The notes under the pieces: generated by a model
Seen by the model: only the letters and a program-made list of their open reading frames with translations
The model's database searches: none
Told to the model about the DNA's origin: nothing
Shown here: positions 10,352 through 19,753 of the stretch, one piece after another
Position numbering within the stretch: the first letter of the stretch is position 1
Layout of the letters: every line of letters starts with the position of its first letter
Translations under genes and position numbers: made by a program
NCBI RefSeq assembly: GCF_900142965.1
Contig: NZ_FRCQ01000003.1
Location: 248,001 to 312,000, forward strand
Direction of reading: 5' to 3'
DNA: 64,000 bases
From: Rhizobacter sp. OV335
GTDB taxonomy: Bacteria > Pseudomonadota > Gammaproteobacteria > Burkholderiales > Burkholderiaceae_C

Positions 10352-10963
10352 ATGAACGCCATGAACACCCCCATCGACTTCTACTTCGACTTCTCGTCGC
10401 CCTATTCCTACATCGCCTCCGAGTGGATCGAGGCGCTGGCCGCGCGCCATGGCCGCACCGTCGAATGGAAGGCGGTGATGCTCGGCGCGGTGTTCCAGGC
10501 GGCCGAACTGAAGAGCCCCGTCTCGCACCCGATCAAGCGCGAGTACTCGCTGCACGACTTCGAGCGCTCGGCGCGCTTCGCCGGCGTGCCATTCGCGATC
10601 CCGTCGAAATTCCCGGTCGCGACCCAGAACGCGTCGCGCGTGTTCTGGTTCCTGCATGCCGACGACCCGGCGCGCGCCGTGGCCTGGGCCCGGCTGTGCC
10701 TGCGCGCGTACTTCACGCGCGGCGTCGATCTGGGCGACACGACGGCGCTGGCCGCACTGGCCACCGAGGCCGGCCTCGAAGCGGGCGCCGCCGAGCGCGT
10801 GTGGACCGATCCGCACTGGAAGGATCGCCTGCGCCAGGCCAACGACGCGGCAATCGCGGCCGGTGTGTTCGGCGCGCCATTCTTCGTGCTCGATGGCGAG
10901 CCGTTCTGGGGCAACGATCGACGCCCGCAGATCGAGCGCTGGCTGGAGAGCGGCCCGTTCTGA
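10352..10963 (+). CDS. 2-hydroxychromene-2-carboxylate isomerase family (DsbA-like kappa-GST)
   Basis: A 203-residue thioredoxin-fold protein of the HCCA isomerase/kappa glutathione transferase group. The N-terminal FYFDFSSPYSYIASE carries the serine that activates glutathione in this family, and FGAPFFVLDGEPFWG near the C-terminus is the conserved cis-Pro segment. The classic role is isomerisation in naphthalene breakdown, but many members sit in unrelated contexts, and none of the naphthalene genes are here. ATG codons at 10352 and 10361 are both possible. It is convergent with the LysR gene. Confidence 0.85.
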   Translation: MNAMNTPIDFYFDFSSPYSYIASEWIEALAARHGRTVEWKAVMLGAVFQAAELKSPVSHPIKREYSLHDFERSARFAGVPFAIPSKFPVATQNASRVFWFLHADDPARAVAWARLCLRAYFTRGVDLGDTTALAALATEAGLEAGAAERVWTDPHWKDRLRQANDAAIAAGVFGAPFFVLDGEPFWGNDRRPQIERWLESGPF

Positions 10964-10975
10964 TCAAGCCTCGGA

Positions 10976-11929
10976 TCACGGGCTGCGGATCGGCTTCTTG
11001 CGGCTGACGCGGCCGCTGCCACCGGCCCCCGCCTTCGTCCCCTCCGGCGGCCGCGCCATCACCCACTCATACAAGCCCTGCGCCGCCACCGACAACCCGC
11101 GGTCGCGCCGCCGCACCAGGTAGAGCTGCCGTTGCAGCCCCGCCCACGGCAGCGGCCGCGTCACCACCCCGGGCGCCTTGAAGTGGAACAGCGTCAGCCA
11201 CGGCACGATGCTCACGCCCAGCCCCGCGCGCACCATGCCCATCACGGTGGCGAGCTGGTCGACCTCCATCACCGCGTTCATCACCTGCGGATGCGTCGCG
11301 GCATCCAGGTACTGCCGCACGCTCGAGGTGCGCGACAGGTGGATGAAGGGCCAGGCCGCCACGTCCTTCGGCCGCACCTCGGCCAGCCGCGCCAGCGGAT
11401 GGCGGGTCGGACACACCAGGTGGAAGTCGTCGCTGCAGAACGGCTCGGCGCGCAGCTCGGGCGTCTCGGCGCGCGTGGCCGCGAGCGCGAAATCCGCATG
11501 CCCGCTGCGCACGAGCTCGATGCACGGCTCGGACAGCACGTCGGCCACCTGCAGCTCGATGCCCGGCCAGGCCTTGCGGAACTCCGCCAGCACCGGCGGC
11601 AGCCAGCCGGCCGCGAGCGACGGCAGCAGCGCGATCGAGACCCGCCCGCGCCGCCGCGCGGCCTGGTCGCGCACGCCGGCCAGCGCGCCGTCGAACTCGT
11701 CGAGCACACGCCGCGCCGACAGCTCGAACTCGCGGCCCTCGGTCGTCAGCTCGACCGAACGCGTGCTGCGGTCGAACAGCCGCAGCCCGAGTGCCTCTTC
11801 CAGCTGGCGAATCAGCGCACTGAAGGCCGGCTGCGACAGGTGCATCGCCGCCGCGGCCCGCGTGAAGTTGCGCTGCGCCGCCAACAGCACGAAGGCACGC
11901 AGCTGGCGGGTCGACACATTCATTTGCAT
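10976..11929 (-). CDS. LysR-family transcriptional regulator
   Basis: A 317-residue LysR activator/repressor. The N-terminal winged helix-turn-helix has RQLRAFVLLAAQRNFTRAAAA followed by LSQPAFSALIRQLEEALG. The remainder is the two-lobed inducer-binding domain, and the C-terminus is a basic tail. It starts 64 bases from the divergent AtuA-like gene and probably controls it, responding to the substrate or intermediate of that pathway. The start at 11929 reads MQMNV; the second ATG at 11923 is equally acceptable. Confidence 0.92.
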   Translation of the reverse strand: MQMNVSTRQLRAFVLLAAQRNFTRAAAAMHLSQPAFSALIRQLEEALGLRLFDRSTRSVELTTEGREFELSARRVLDEFDGALAGVRDQAARRRGRVSIALLPSLAAGWLPPVLAEFRKAWPGIELQVADVLSEPCIELVRSGHADFALAATRAETPELRAEPFCSDDFHLVCPTRHPLARLAEVRPKDVAAWPFIHLSRTSSVRQYLDAATHPQVMNAVMEVDQLATVMGMVRAGLGVSIVPWLTLFHFKAPGVVTRPLPWAGLQRQLYLVRRRDRGLSVAAQGLYEWVMARPPEGTKAGAGGSGRVSRKKPIRSP

Positions 11930-11993
11930 TGCAGATCAACTCATCCGAAATTGCGAATTCACATATTAATCGCCGCTGCCTACAGTCGGCGCG
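11930..11993. promoter_or_regulatory. Shared LysR/AtuA divergent control region
   Basis: This AT-richer 64-base gap separates two divergent starts. It contains GAAATTGCGAATTC at 11947-11960, with GAA and TTC arms 8 bases apart, next to an ACATATTAAT stretch (11961-11970) that could hold a -10 element. This is where a LysR site would be expected, but no clear T-N11-A pair can be singled out. Confidence 0.45.
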
Positions 11994-13355
11994 ATGAATC
12001 GAACCCCCTTGCGCATCGGCTGCGCCGCAGGCTTCTCCGGCGACCGCACCGATGCGGCCGGCCCGGTGGTCGACGCGCTGATCGCCGCGGGCGGCGGCGT
12101 GCTGATCTTCGAGACGCTGGCCGAGCGCACGCTGGCGCTGGCCCAGCTGGCGCGCCGCGACGATCCGCACGCCGGCTACGAACCGCTGCTCGACGACCTG
12201 CTGCGCCCGGTGCTCGCGCGCTGCCTGGCCGGCGGCGTGCGCGTCGTCAGCAACTTCGGTGCGGCCAACCCGCCGGGCGCGGCACGGCGCATCGCGGCAC
12301 TGGCCCGCGAGCTGGGCCTGCGCGTGCCGCGCATCGCGGTGGTGTCGGGCGACGATCTCGCCGGCGACACGCACCGCGGGCTGCTGCTCGAAGCGCTGGG
12401 TCGCCAGGCGGCCGCGCTCGACATCGTCGCGGCCAACGCCTACCTCGGTGCCGAGGCGATCGCCGATGCGCTGCTGGCCGGCGCCGAGATCGTCGTCTGC
12501 GGGCGGGTCGCCGATCCGTCGCTGACCGTCGGCCCGGCGCTCGCGCATTTCGGCTGGGCACGCGACGACTGGGACCGCATCGCCGGCGCCACGATGGCCG
12601 GGCACCTGCTCGAATGCGGCGCGCAGGTCAGCGGCGGCTACTACGCCGACCCGGGCTACAAGGACGTGCCCGGGCTGGCGACGCTGGGCTACCCGATCGC
12701 CGAGATCGATGCCGACGGCGGCTGCGTCATCACCAAGCCCGCCGGCAGCGGCGGGCGCATCGACGAGCACACCGTGAAGGAGCAGTTGCTCTACGAGGTG
12801 CACGACCCCTTCGCCTACCTGACGCCCGACGTCGTGGCCGACATCGGCCAGGCGCAGGTGCGGCAGCTCGGGCCCGACCGTGTGCGGCTCGACGGCGTGC
12901 GCGGCCATGCGCGACCGGCGCAGCTGAAGGTGAACGTGTGCCACGAGACCGGCTGGCTGGCCGAAGGGGAGATCTCGTACGCCGGCCCGCGGGCCGAGGC
13001 GCGCGCGCGGCTCGCGGCCGAGGTGCTGCGCGAGCGGCTGCACGGCCTGGGCACGCTGCGCGCCGACCTGATCGGCGTCAGCAGCGTGTTCGCCGACGAC
13101 GCCGGCACCTGGGACGATGCCGCGATCGCGCACGACGGCCGTGACGTGCGGCTGCGCGTGGCGCTGCAGCATGCCGACCGCCGGCAGGCCGAACGCCTCG
13201 CGCGCGAGGTGACTGCGCTGTACACCTGCGGTCCGGCCGGCGGCGGCGGCGTGCGCACCGCGCTGCGCCGTCGTCTGGGCATCGCCAGTTGCAGCGTGCC
13301 GCGCGAGCGCGTCGATGCGGGTTTCACCTTCCTGCCGGATGGAGAGGGCGCATGA
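11994..13355 (+). CDS. AtuA-family (DUF1446) acyl-CoA catabolism protein, large part
   Basis: A 453-residue protein of the DUF1446/AtuA family, named for acyclic terpene utilisation in Pseudomonas. Visible hallmarks are IGCAAGFSGDR at the N-terminus, the FGAANPPGAARRI segment, VVCGRVADPSLTVGPALAHFGW, and GGYYADPGYKDVPGLATLGYPIAEI. The biochemical role of AtuA is not established. In many species this region is fused to a C-terminal ferredoxin-like domain; here that part is the next gene, overlapping by ATGA. Divergent LysR control and a downstream TTT receptor point to breakdown of an imported carboxylate. Confidence 0.85.
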   Translation: MNRTPLRIGCAAGFSGDRTDAAGPVVDALIAAGGGVLIFETLAERTLALAQLARRDDPHAGYEPLLDDLLRPVLARCLAGGVRVVSNFGAANPPGAARRIAALARELGLRVPRIAVVSGDDLAGDTHRGLLLEALGRQAAALDIVAANAYLGAEAIADALLAGAEIVVCGRVADPSLTVGPALAHFGWARDDWDRIAGATMAGHLLECGAQVSGGYYADPGYKDVPGLATLGYPIAEIDADGGCVITKPAGSGGRIDEHTVKEQLLYEVHDPFAYLTPDVVADIGQAQVRQLGPDRVRLDGVRGHARPAQLKVNVCHETGWLAEGEISYAGPRAEARARLAAEVLRERLHGLGTLRADLIGVSSVFADDAGTWDDAAIAHDGRDVRLRVALQHADRRQAERLAREVTALYTCGPAGGGGVRTALRRRLGIASCSVPRERVDAGFTFLPDGEGA

Positions 13356-13759
13356 GCGACGAGATGGACATCGAGGTCCCGCTGTACCGCGCCGCGCACG
13401 CCCGCACCGGCGACAAGGGTGACCGCGCCAACATCAGCCTGATCGCCTGGCACCCGCAGCTGTGGCCGCTGCTGGTCGCGCAGATCGACGAAGACGCGGT
13501 GCGCCGCCAGTTCGCGCACCGCCGGCCGGGCCGCATCGTGCGGCACCTGCTGCCGCTGCTGCACGCGATGAACTTCGTGCTCGATGAGGTGCTCGACGGC
13601 GGCGTCAACGGCTCGTTGAACCTCGACGGCCATGGCAAGGCCTTGTCCTTCCTGCTGCTGGAGTTGCCGCTGCGCGTGCCGCGCGCACTCGTGCCGCTGC
13701 TGGCCGGCCCACCGATCGACGCTGACGAATCCAAGAACCACACCGGAGACAAACAATGA
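13352..13759 (+). CDS. AtuA-type C-terminal ferredoxin-like domain as a separate protein
   Basis: The 135-residue product matches the small domain that ends longer AtuA proteins: the start VPLYRAAHARTGDKGDRANISLIA, then a helix with HLLPLLHAMNFVLDEVL and the final GGVNGSLNLDGHGKALSF. It probably forms a complex with the preceding large part. ATGA overlaps with both neighbours suggest tight stoichiometric coupling. The ribosome site GGAGAGGG lies a few bases before the ATG. Confidence 0.82.
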   Translation: MSDEMDIEVPLYRAAHARTGDKGDRANISLIAWHPQLWPLLVAQIDEDAVRRQFAHRRPGRIVRHLLPLLHAMNFVLDEVLDGGVNGSLNLDGHGKALSFLLLELPLRVPRALVPLLAGPPIDADESKNHTGDKQ

Positions 13760-14730
13760 AGATGTACCGTTCCCTGCACGCGGCCGCACTGGCGCTCACG
13801 GCACTCGCCGCCCTGCCGCTGCACGCGCAGGCGCAGGCCTGGCCCGCCAAGCCGATCACCTTCATCGTGCCGTTCGCGGCCGGCAGCGCGACCGACCAGC
13901 TGGCGCGCGCGCTCGGCCAGTCGATCACCGTCGACACGAAGCAGGCGGTCGTCGTCGACAACAAGGCCGGCGCAAGCGGCATGCTGGCGGCGCAGAGCGT
14001 GGCCCGCGCCGCGCCCGACGGCTACACCGTGCTGATCACCACCAACACCACGCATGCGGCCAACGAGCACCTCTACAAGAAGCTGCCCTACGACCCGGTG
14101 AAGGATTTCGTGCCGGTCACCGGGCTCGGCAAGGGCGGGCAGGTGATGGTGGTGAACGTGAACTCGCCGTACAAGACGGTGGCCGACGTGCTCGCCGCGG
14201 CGAAGCAGCAGCCGGGCAAGCTGAGCTTCGGCAGCGGCAGCTCGTCGAGCCGCGTGGCCGGCGAGCTGTTCAAGCAGATGGCGCACGTCGACCTGCTGCA
14301 CGTGCCGTACAAGAGCAACCCGCTCGCGATCACCGACCTGCTGGGCGGCCAGATCGACCTGATGATCACCGACACCTCCACCGGCGTGCCGCAGGTCAAG
14401 GCGGGCAAGCTGCGCGCGCTGGGCATCTCGACGGCGCAGCGCTCGCCGCTGCTGCCCGAGGTGCCGACCATCGACGAGGCCGGCGTGAAGGGCTACGACA
14501 TGGGCTACTGGTTCGCGGCCTACGTGCCGGCCGGCACGCCCGCCGCGGTGGTGCAGCGGCTGCGCGAGCTGCTGGTCAGCGGCACCGGCAGCGCCGCGGC
14601 GAAGAGCTTCTTCGACGCGAGCGGCTCGGTGCCGTTCACGACCACGCCCGAGGGGCTGGCGGCGTTCCAGGCGACCGAGACCCAGAAGTGGGGCAAGGTC
14701 ATCAAGGCGGCCGGCATCGACCCCGAGTAG
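13756..14730 (+). CDS. TTT-family (Bug) periplasmic receptor
   Basis: A 324-residue extracytoplasmic receptor of the tripartite tricarboxylate transporter type. A Sec signal peptide runs to about residue 27 (HAQAQA), followed by the family signature WPAKPITFIVPFAAGSATDQLAR. VDNKAGASGMLAAQ and the NTTHAANEHLYKKLPYDP loop are typical of Bug proteins, which bind di- and tricarboxylates, aromatic acids or related anions. It is coupled by ATGA overlap to the AtuA small subunit, so the ligand is probably the pathway substrate. The membrane parts TctA and TctB are not in this window. Confidence 0.93.
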   Translation: MKMYRSLHAAALALTALAALPLHAQAQAWPAKPITFIVPFAAGSATDQLARALGQSITVDTKQAVVVDNKAGASGMLAAQSVARAAPDGYTVLITTNTTHAANEHLYKKLPYDPVKDFVPVTGLGKGGQVMVVNVNSPYKTVADVLAAAKQQPGKLSFGSGSSSSRVAGELFKQMAHVDLLHVPYKSNPLAITDLLGGQIDLMITDTSTGVPQVKAGKLRALGISTAQRSPLLPEVPTIDEAGVKGYDMGYWFAAYVPAGTPAAVVQRLRELLVSGTGSAAAKSFFDASGSVPFTTTPEGLAAFQATETQKWGKVIKAAGIDPE

Positions 14731-14822
14731 TTCCGCGCCACGGCGCATCCCCTTCGCCACCCACCAGCGGGCGCCGCCAGAGCGCTCCGGGGGCGGAGCC
14801 TTTCCAAAACCAGGAGACATCG

Positions 14823-16958
14823 ATGACGAAGCTTTCGCTGAACCGCGTGGCCACGCTTGCGCTGGCCTGCGGACTGGCCGCCTGTGGCGGCGATTCCGGC
14901 GATGCCGGCGGCAACGCGCCGCCGCCCGCCGCCCAGGCTCCCCGCATGCACCTGAGCATCACCGCCACCGAAGACTTCGCCGGCAGCTACGGCGCTGTCG
15001 GCGCCTACGAGAAGCTCAGCGGCACCTTGCGCGGCGAGGTCGATCCGAAGGATGCGCACAACGCGATCATCCAGGACCTGGACCTCGCGCCGGTGAATGC
15101 CCGCGGCATGGTCGAGTACAGCGCCGACTTCGTGCTGCTGAAGCCCAAGGACATGAGCAAGGCGAGCGGCGTGCTGCGCTACGACGCGCCGAACCGCGGC
15201 AACATCCTGACGATGCCGAACCCGGCCGCGACGCCGAGCGATGCGGTGTTCCTCGAGCGCGGCTACGTGCTGCTGTATTCGGCGTGGCAGGGCGACGTGC
15301 CGAAGAGCAGCGCCGCGCGGCTGACGCTCACGGTGCCGGTGGCGGTCAACCGCGACGGCTCGTCGATCACCGGCACCTACCGCAGCGAACTCGTTCCATC
15401 GGCCTCGACGCCGGTGATGACGCTGCCCGGCGGCGTCTTCAACGGCACGATGATCCCGTACGCACCGGCCAGCCTGGACAACAGCTTGCCGGGCCACTCG
15501 CTGACGCGGCGGCTGAACGACACCGATGCGCGCGTGGCGATCCCGCCGTCCGACTGGAAGTTCGCCGACTGCGATGCCGCGGCCAGGCCCTTCCCCGGCG
15601 CGCCCGACGGCAGCAAGGTCTGCCTGAAGGGCGGCTTCGACCCGGCCTGGCTGTATGAGCTGGTCTACGTCGCGAAGGACCCGAAGGTGATGGGCGTGGG
15701 CCTGGCGGCACTGCGCGACACGGTGAGCTTCTTCCGCCACCAGGCGGCCGATGCCGACGGCGTGGCCAATCCGCTCGGCGGGCGCATCACGCATGCGATC
15801 GGGCAGGGCACCTCGCAATCGGGCAATGCGATGAAGACCTTCCTGCACCTGGGCTTCAACCAGGCGCTCGACGGCAGCAAGGTGTTCGACGGCGTGTACG
15901 CCCACGTCGCGGCGCGGCAGACCAACATCAACACGCGCTTCGCGGTGCCGGGTGGCGGCGGTGCGATCCGCACCGACCACACCGCGTTCGGCCAGACCGC
16001 GCCGCGCGCGCTGGACAAGGACTATGTCGACCCGATCACCGGCCGCAAGGGCGGCGTGATGACGCGCTGCGCCGCGAGCAACACCTGCCCGAAATTCTTC
16101 CTCGGCCTGTCGGGCACCGAGTTCTGGCAACTGCAGGGCTCGCCGGTGCTGACCGATGCCTGGGGATTCGCCGACCTCGCGCAACCCGACAACGCGCGCA
16201 TCTACTACTACGCGAGCACGCAGCACGGCGGCGCGGGCGGCACCGCGAGCATCGCGTACGTGCCGGCCAACAGCGTCTACCCGCGGGGCACGGTGGCGCA
16301 CCACAGCGACACCTTCCGCGCGCTGTTCATCGCGCTGGAGGACTGGGTGGTGCACGACACCGCGCCGCCGCCGAGCCAGGTGCCGGCCATCGCGGCCGGC
16401 ACGCTGGTGCGGCCCGAGCAGCTGAGCTGGCCCGCGATCAAGGGCCTGAGCTGGCCGGTCGGCGGCGTCGCGACCGCGATCCCCGACTTCAGCTACCGCG
16501 GCTGGTTCAACGCCTACCGGGTGCTGGACTTCGGTCCGCAGTACGTGCCGCAGGACGAGAGCGGTGTCGCGACGCAGCTGCCTCCGCTGGCCGGCACCGA
16601 CTACGCGATCCTGGTGCCGAAGGTCGATGCGTCGACCGGCCTGGCGTTGGCCGGCATCCGCGGCATCGAGGTGCAGGCGCCGCTGGGCACCAGCATCGAG
16701 TTCAACTACGTCGCGACGCCGGGCCAGGTCGACCTGACGAGCCTGACCGGCAGCTACCTGCCGTTTCACAGGACCGAGGCATCGCGGCTCGCCGCCGGCG
16801 ACGCGCGGCCGTCGCTGGAGTCGCTGTACGGCAACCAGGCGGGGTATGTGAGCGCGGTGACGGCGGCGGCGAGCCGCCTGGTGGCGCAGCGCTTCCTGTT
16901 GCAGCGCGATGCGGACCTGCGGATCCAGCAGGCGACGGCGGCAACGGTTCTGCCGTAG
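14823..16958 (+). CDS. Lipoprotein alpha/beta hydrolase domain protein
   Basis: A 711-residue exported protein with a lipobox LAAC at the end of a short signal peptide (cysteine at about residue 21) followed by CGGDSGDAGG, so it is probably a membrane-anchored lipoprotein. The body resembles the large alpha/beta-hydrolase-domain family of unassigned esterases: a beta-rich first part, then the nucleophile elbow GTSQSG with S333 as the likely catalytic serine. The gene begins 92 bases after the TTT receptor with a CCAGGAGAC ribosome site and may extend that operon. An esterase releasing the acid that the receptor captures is an attractive but untested reading. Confidence 0.75.
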   Translation: MTKLSLNRVATLALACGLAACGGDSGDAGGNAPPPAAQAPRMHLSITATEDFAGSYGAVGAYEKLSGTLRGEVDPKDAHNAIIQDLDLAPVNARGMVEYSADFVLLKPKDMSKASGVLRYDAPNRGNILTMPNPAATPSDAVFLERGYVLLYSAWQGDVPKSSAARLTLTVPVAVNRDGSSITGTYRSELVPSASTPVMTLPGGVFNGTMIPYAPASLDNSLPGHSLTRRLNDTDARVAIPPSDWKFADCDAAARPFPGAPDGSKVCLKGGFDPAWLYELVYVAKDPKVMGVGLAALRDTVSFFRHQAADADGVANPLGGRITHAIGQGTSQSGNAMKTFLHLGFNQALDGSKVFDGVYAHVAARQTNINTRFAVPGGGGAIRTDHTAFGQTAPRALDKDYVDPITGRKGGVMTRCAASNTCPKFFLGLSGTEFWQLQGSPVLTDAWGFADLAQPDNARIYYYASTQHGGAGGTASIAYVPANSVYPRGTVAHHSDTFRALFIALEDWVVHDTAPPPSQVPAIAAGTLVRPEQLSWPAIKGLSWPVGGVATAIPDFSYRGWFNAYRVLDFGPQYVPQDESGVATQLPPLAGTDYAILVPKVDASTGLALAGIRGIEVQAPLGTSIEFNYVATPGQVDLTSLTGSYLPFHRTEASRLAAGDARPSLESLYGNQAGYVSAVTAAASRLVAQRFLLQRDADLRIQQATAATVLP

Positions 16959-16976
16959 CCCGGGTGCTAACCCGGG
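16959..16976. terminator. Bidirectional hairpin between convergent genes
   Basis: CCCGGGT (16959-16965) pairs with ACCCGGG (16970-16976) around a GCTA loop. It lies exactly between the hydrolase stop and the AraC-family stop on the other strand and overlaps the last codons of the latter. T-tracts are short or absent, so efficiency is uncertain. Confidence 0.55.
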
Positions 16977-18040
16977 TTGCGGAACTCGCGCGGTGACTTG
17001 CCCGTCCACTGCTTGAACGCCCGCGCGAAGCTCTTGTCGTTGTCGAACCCGACCGCCTGCGCCACCTGCTTGACCGGGCGGGCGGTGCGCAGCAGCAGCT
17101 CGCAGGCCTGGTCGCGCCGCACCTCGTCCTTCAGGGCCTGCAAGCCGACGCCCTCGTCCTTCAGCTGCCGGTGCAGGCTGCGCACTGAAAGATTCAGCGC
17201 CTGCGCCAACGCGTCCGCGGTGCCGAGCCGCGCGGCATCCTGCCGCAACAGCTCGCGCACGCGGCGCGCCAGCAGCCGGTCGCGCCGATACGGCAGCACC
17301 GTCAGCGGCAGCGCGCGTTGCAGCATCGATTGCAGTGCGCGCTCGTCGCGCCGCAGCGGCATCGCCAAATCCTGCGCATCGAAGCTGAAGCCGGCCTGCG
17401 CGGCATCGAACTGCACCGGCCCGGGGAACAGCACCGGGTAGACGTCGCGGTGCGGCGGCGGCGCGAACGGAAAGCGCGCGTCGCGCAGCGCGATCCGCGA
17501 GTCGATCGCCCAGCACGCGAAGCCGTGCAGGTAACGCAGGCTGGTGACCAGGCAGAACTCGCGCAGCGCGCCGAAGCGGCGGTGCTCGTCGATCGTCACG
17601 GTGGCGAGCGGGCCGTCCACCGTCAGCTCGAGCACCAGGTCGTCCGTCAACAGCCGGTGGTGCCGGCACCAGCGCTTCAACGCGACCCCCAGCGTCGGCG
17701 CCGTGATCGAGGCCCGGCACAGCATGCCGTAGCTGCCCCACGGCAGCTTGCGCGCGAACCAGCCGAGCGCTTCGTCATCCAGCTCCTGCATCGCGAAGGC
17801 GCACAGCGCCTCCATCTGCGCCGCGGTGATGCGGGCCTCGCTGCGCCGCAGTTCGGCTGGCGTGATTTGTGCCTGCTGCAGTGCGCCGCGCGGATCGACG
17901 CCGTAGCGCTCGTAGGCCAGCACCACGGCGCGCACGAAGGCCATCGGCGTGGCGGCGGTGCGGCTGCCGCGCAGCGGGGCGGGGGTGGGGGACGGGGCTC
18001 TCGGCATGCCGGCAAGTCTGGCACGATTTGCAACCTGCAT
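16967..18040 (-). CDS. AraC-family transcriptional regulator (arabinose_bd/OruR-like)
   Basis: A 357-residue regulator. The N-terminal two-thirds resembles the Arabinose_bd-type ligand domain found with fatty-acid and amino-acid regulators: RAVVLAYERYGVDPRGALQQAQI, and later LPWGSYGMLCRASI. The C-terminal AraC domain has two helix-turn-helices ending in VKQVAQAVGFDNDKSFARAFKQWTGKSPREFR. It is transcribed away from the methylcrotonyl-CoA carboxylase gene, with 89 bases between starts, and is a likely regulator of the leucine genes. Other bacteria use the MerR-type LiuR for this. Confidence 0.88.
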   Translation of the reverse strand: MQVANRARLAGMPRAPSPTPAPLRGSRTAATPMAFVRAVVLAYERYGVDPRGALQQAQITPAELRRSEARITAAQMEALCAFAMQELDDEALGWFARKLPWGSYGMLCRASITAPTLGVALKRWCRHHRLLTDDLVLELTVDGPLATVTIDEHRRFGALREFCLVTSLRYLHGFACWAIDSRIALRDARFPFAPPPHRDVYPVLFPGPVQFDAAQAGFSFDAQDLAMPLRRDERALQSMLQRALPLTVLPYRRDRLLARRVRELLRQDAARLGTADALAQALNLSVRSLHRQLKDEGVGLQALKDEVRRDQACELLLRTARPVKQVAQAVGFDNDKSFARAFKQWTGKSPREFRNPG

Positions 18041-18129
18041 GGCCGCCGATGCGGCCCGGGCCTGCGTATGCTGCGCAGGCCTAGACTTCGCCCAGCGCGG
18101 CGCCGACGACCGCGCGCCCAGGAGACTTC

Positions 18130-19737
18130 ATGCCCGCCCTCGCGTCCAAGCTCAGCCCTCGCTCGGAAGACTTCAAGGCCAATGCCGCGGCGATGCGCGC
18201 ACTGGTCGACGACCTGAACGCCAAGCTCGCGCGCATCGCCCAAGGTGGCGGCGACGGTCCGCGGGCCAAGCACCTCGCGCGCGGCAAGCTGCTGCCGCGC
18301 GACCGCGTCGAGATGCTGCTCGACCCCGACACGCCCTTCCTCGAGGTGGCGCCGCTCGCCGCGCTCGGGCTCTACAACGACGATGCACCGGGCGCCGGGC
18401 TGATCGCCGGCATCGGCCGGGTCTCGGGCGTCGACTGCATGATCGTCTGCAACGACGCCACGGTGAAGGGCGGCACCTACTACCCGATGACCGTCAAGAA
18501 GCACCTGCGCGCGCAGGAGATCGCGCAGGCCAACCGGCTGCCGTGCATCTACCTGGTCGACAGCGGCGGCGCGAACCTGCCGAACCAGGACGAGGTCTTT
18601 CCCGACCGCGACCACTTCGGCCGCATCTTCTTCAACCAGGCGCAGATGAGCGCGCAGGGCATCCCGCAGATCGCGGTGGTGATGGGCTCGTGCACCGCAG
18701 GCGGCGCCTACGTGCCGGCGATGAGCGACGAATCGATCATCGTGAAGAACCAGGGCACGATCTTCCTGGCCGGCCCGCCGCTGGTGAAGGCCGCCATCGG
18801 CGAGGTGGTGAGCGCCGAAGACCTGGGCGGCGGCGACGTGCACACGCGGCTGTCCGGCGTGGCCGACCACCTGGCGCAGAACGACACCCATGCGCTGGCG
18901 ATCGCGCGCACCGCGGTCGCGCACCTGAACTGGCGCAAGGAGATGCCGGTGCGCTGCATCGCGCCGCGCGCGCCGCTGTTCGATGCCGCCGAGCTGCACG
19001 GCGTGATCCCGACCGACACCCGCAAGCCGTTCGACGTGCGCGAGATCATCGCCCGCATCGTCGACGCGAGCGAGTTCGAGGAGTTCAAGGCGCGCTACGG
19101 CACGACGCTGGTCACCGGCTTCGCGCACATCGACGGCATGCCGGTGGGCATCGTCGCGAACAACGGCGTGCTGTTCTCCGAATCGGCGCAGAAGGGCGCG
19201 CACTTCATCGAGCTGTGCTGCCAGCGCAAGATCCCGCTGGTGTTCCTGCAGAACATCACCGGCTTCATGGTCGGCCGCAAGTACGAAGCCGAGGGCATCG
19301 CCAAGCACGGCGCGAAGATGGTGACGGCGGTGTCGACCGCGCAGGTGCCCAAGTTCACCGTGATCATCGGCGGCAGCTTCGGCGCCGGCAACTACGGCAT
19401 GTGCGGCCGCGCGTTCGATCCGCGGCTGTTGTGGATGTGGCCGAACGCGTGCATCTCGGTGATGGGCGGCGAGCAGGCCGCGAGCGTGCTGGCCACCGTG
19501 CGGCGCGACGGCATCGAGGCCAAGGGCGGCAGCTGGAGCGCCGACGAAGAGGCCGCCTTCAAGCAGCCGGTGCTCGACCAGTTCGAGCGGCAGGCGCACC
19601 CGTACTACGCGAGCGCACGGCTGTGGGACGACGGCGTGATCGACCCGGCCGACACGCGCCGCGTGCTGTCGCTCGCGATCAGCGCGAGCCTGAACGCGCC
19701 GATCCCCGACGTGAAGTTCGGCGTGTTCCGGATGTGA
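18130..19737 (+). CDS. liuB: Methylcrotonyl-CoA carboxylase beta (carboxyltransferase) subunit
   Basis: Carboxyltransferase half of the biotin enzyme that converts 3-methylcrotonyl-CoA to 3-methylglutaconyl-CoA in leucine breakdown. The 535-residue length and segments [37 protein letters not shown] and [21 protein letters not shown] are characteristic of this subunit rather than of propionyl-CoA carboxylase. A CCAGGAGAC ribosome site precedes the ATG. The biotin subunit is encoded 2.6 kb further on, separated by three genes, and the hydratase for the next step follows immediately. Confidence 0.95.
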   Translation: MPALASKLSPRSEDFKANAAAMRALVDDLNAKLARIAQGGGDGPRAKHLARGKLLPRDRVEMLLDPDTPFLEVAPLAALGLYNDDAPGAGLIAGIGRVSGVDCMIVCNDATVKGGTYYPMTVKKHLRAQEIAQANRLPCIYLVDSGGANLPNQDEVFPDRDHFGRIFFNQAQMSAQGIPQIAVVMGSCTAGGAYVPAMSDESIIVKNQGTIFLAGPPLVKAAIGEVVSAEDLGGGDVHTRLSGVADHLAQNDTHALAIARTAVAHLNWRKEMPVRCIAPRAPLFDAAELHGVIPTDTRKPFDVREIIARIVDASEFEEFKARYGTTLVTGFAHIDGMPVGIVANNGVLFSESAQKGAHFIELCCQRKIPLVFLQNITGFMVGRKYEAEGIAKHGAKMVTAVSTAQVPKFTVIIGGSFGAGNYGMCGRAFDPRLLWMWPNACISVMGGEQAASVLATVRRDGIEAKGGSWSADEEAAFKQPVLDQFERQAHPYYASARLWDDGVIDPADTRRVLSLAISASLNAPIPDVKFGVFRM

Positions 19738-19753
19738 TGCGAAAGGACGCCGC

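Noticed and set aside
18019-18031. TGGCACGATTTGC resembling a sigma-54 promoter before liuB
   Set aside because: GG and GC are 8 bases apart instead of the required 10, and the site lies within the start of the AraC-type gene.
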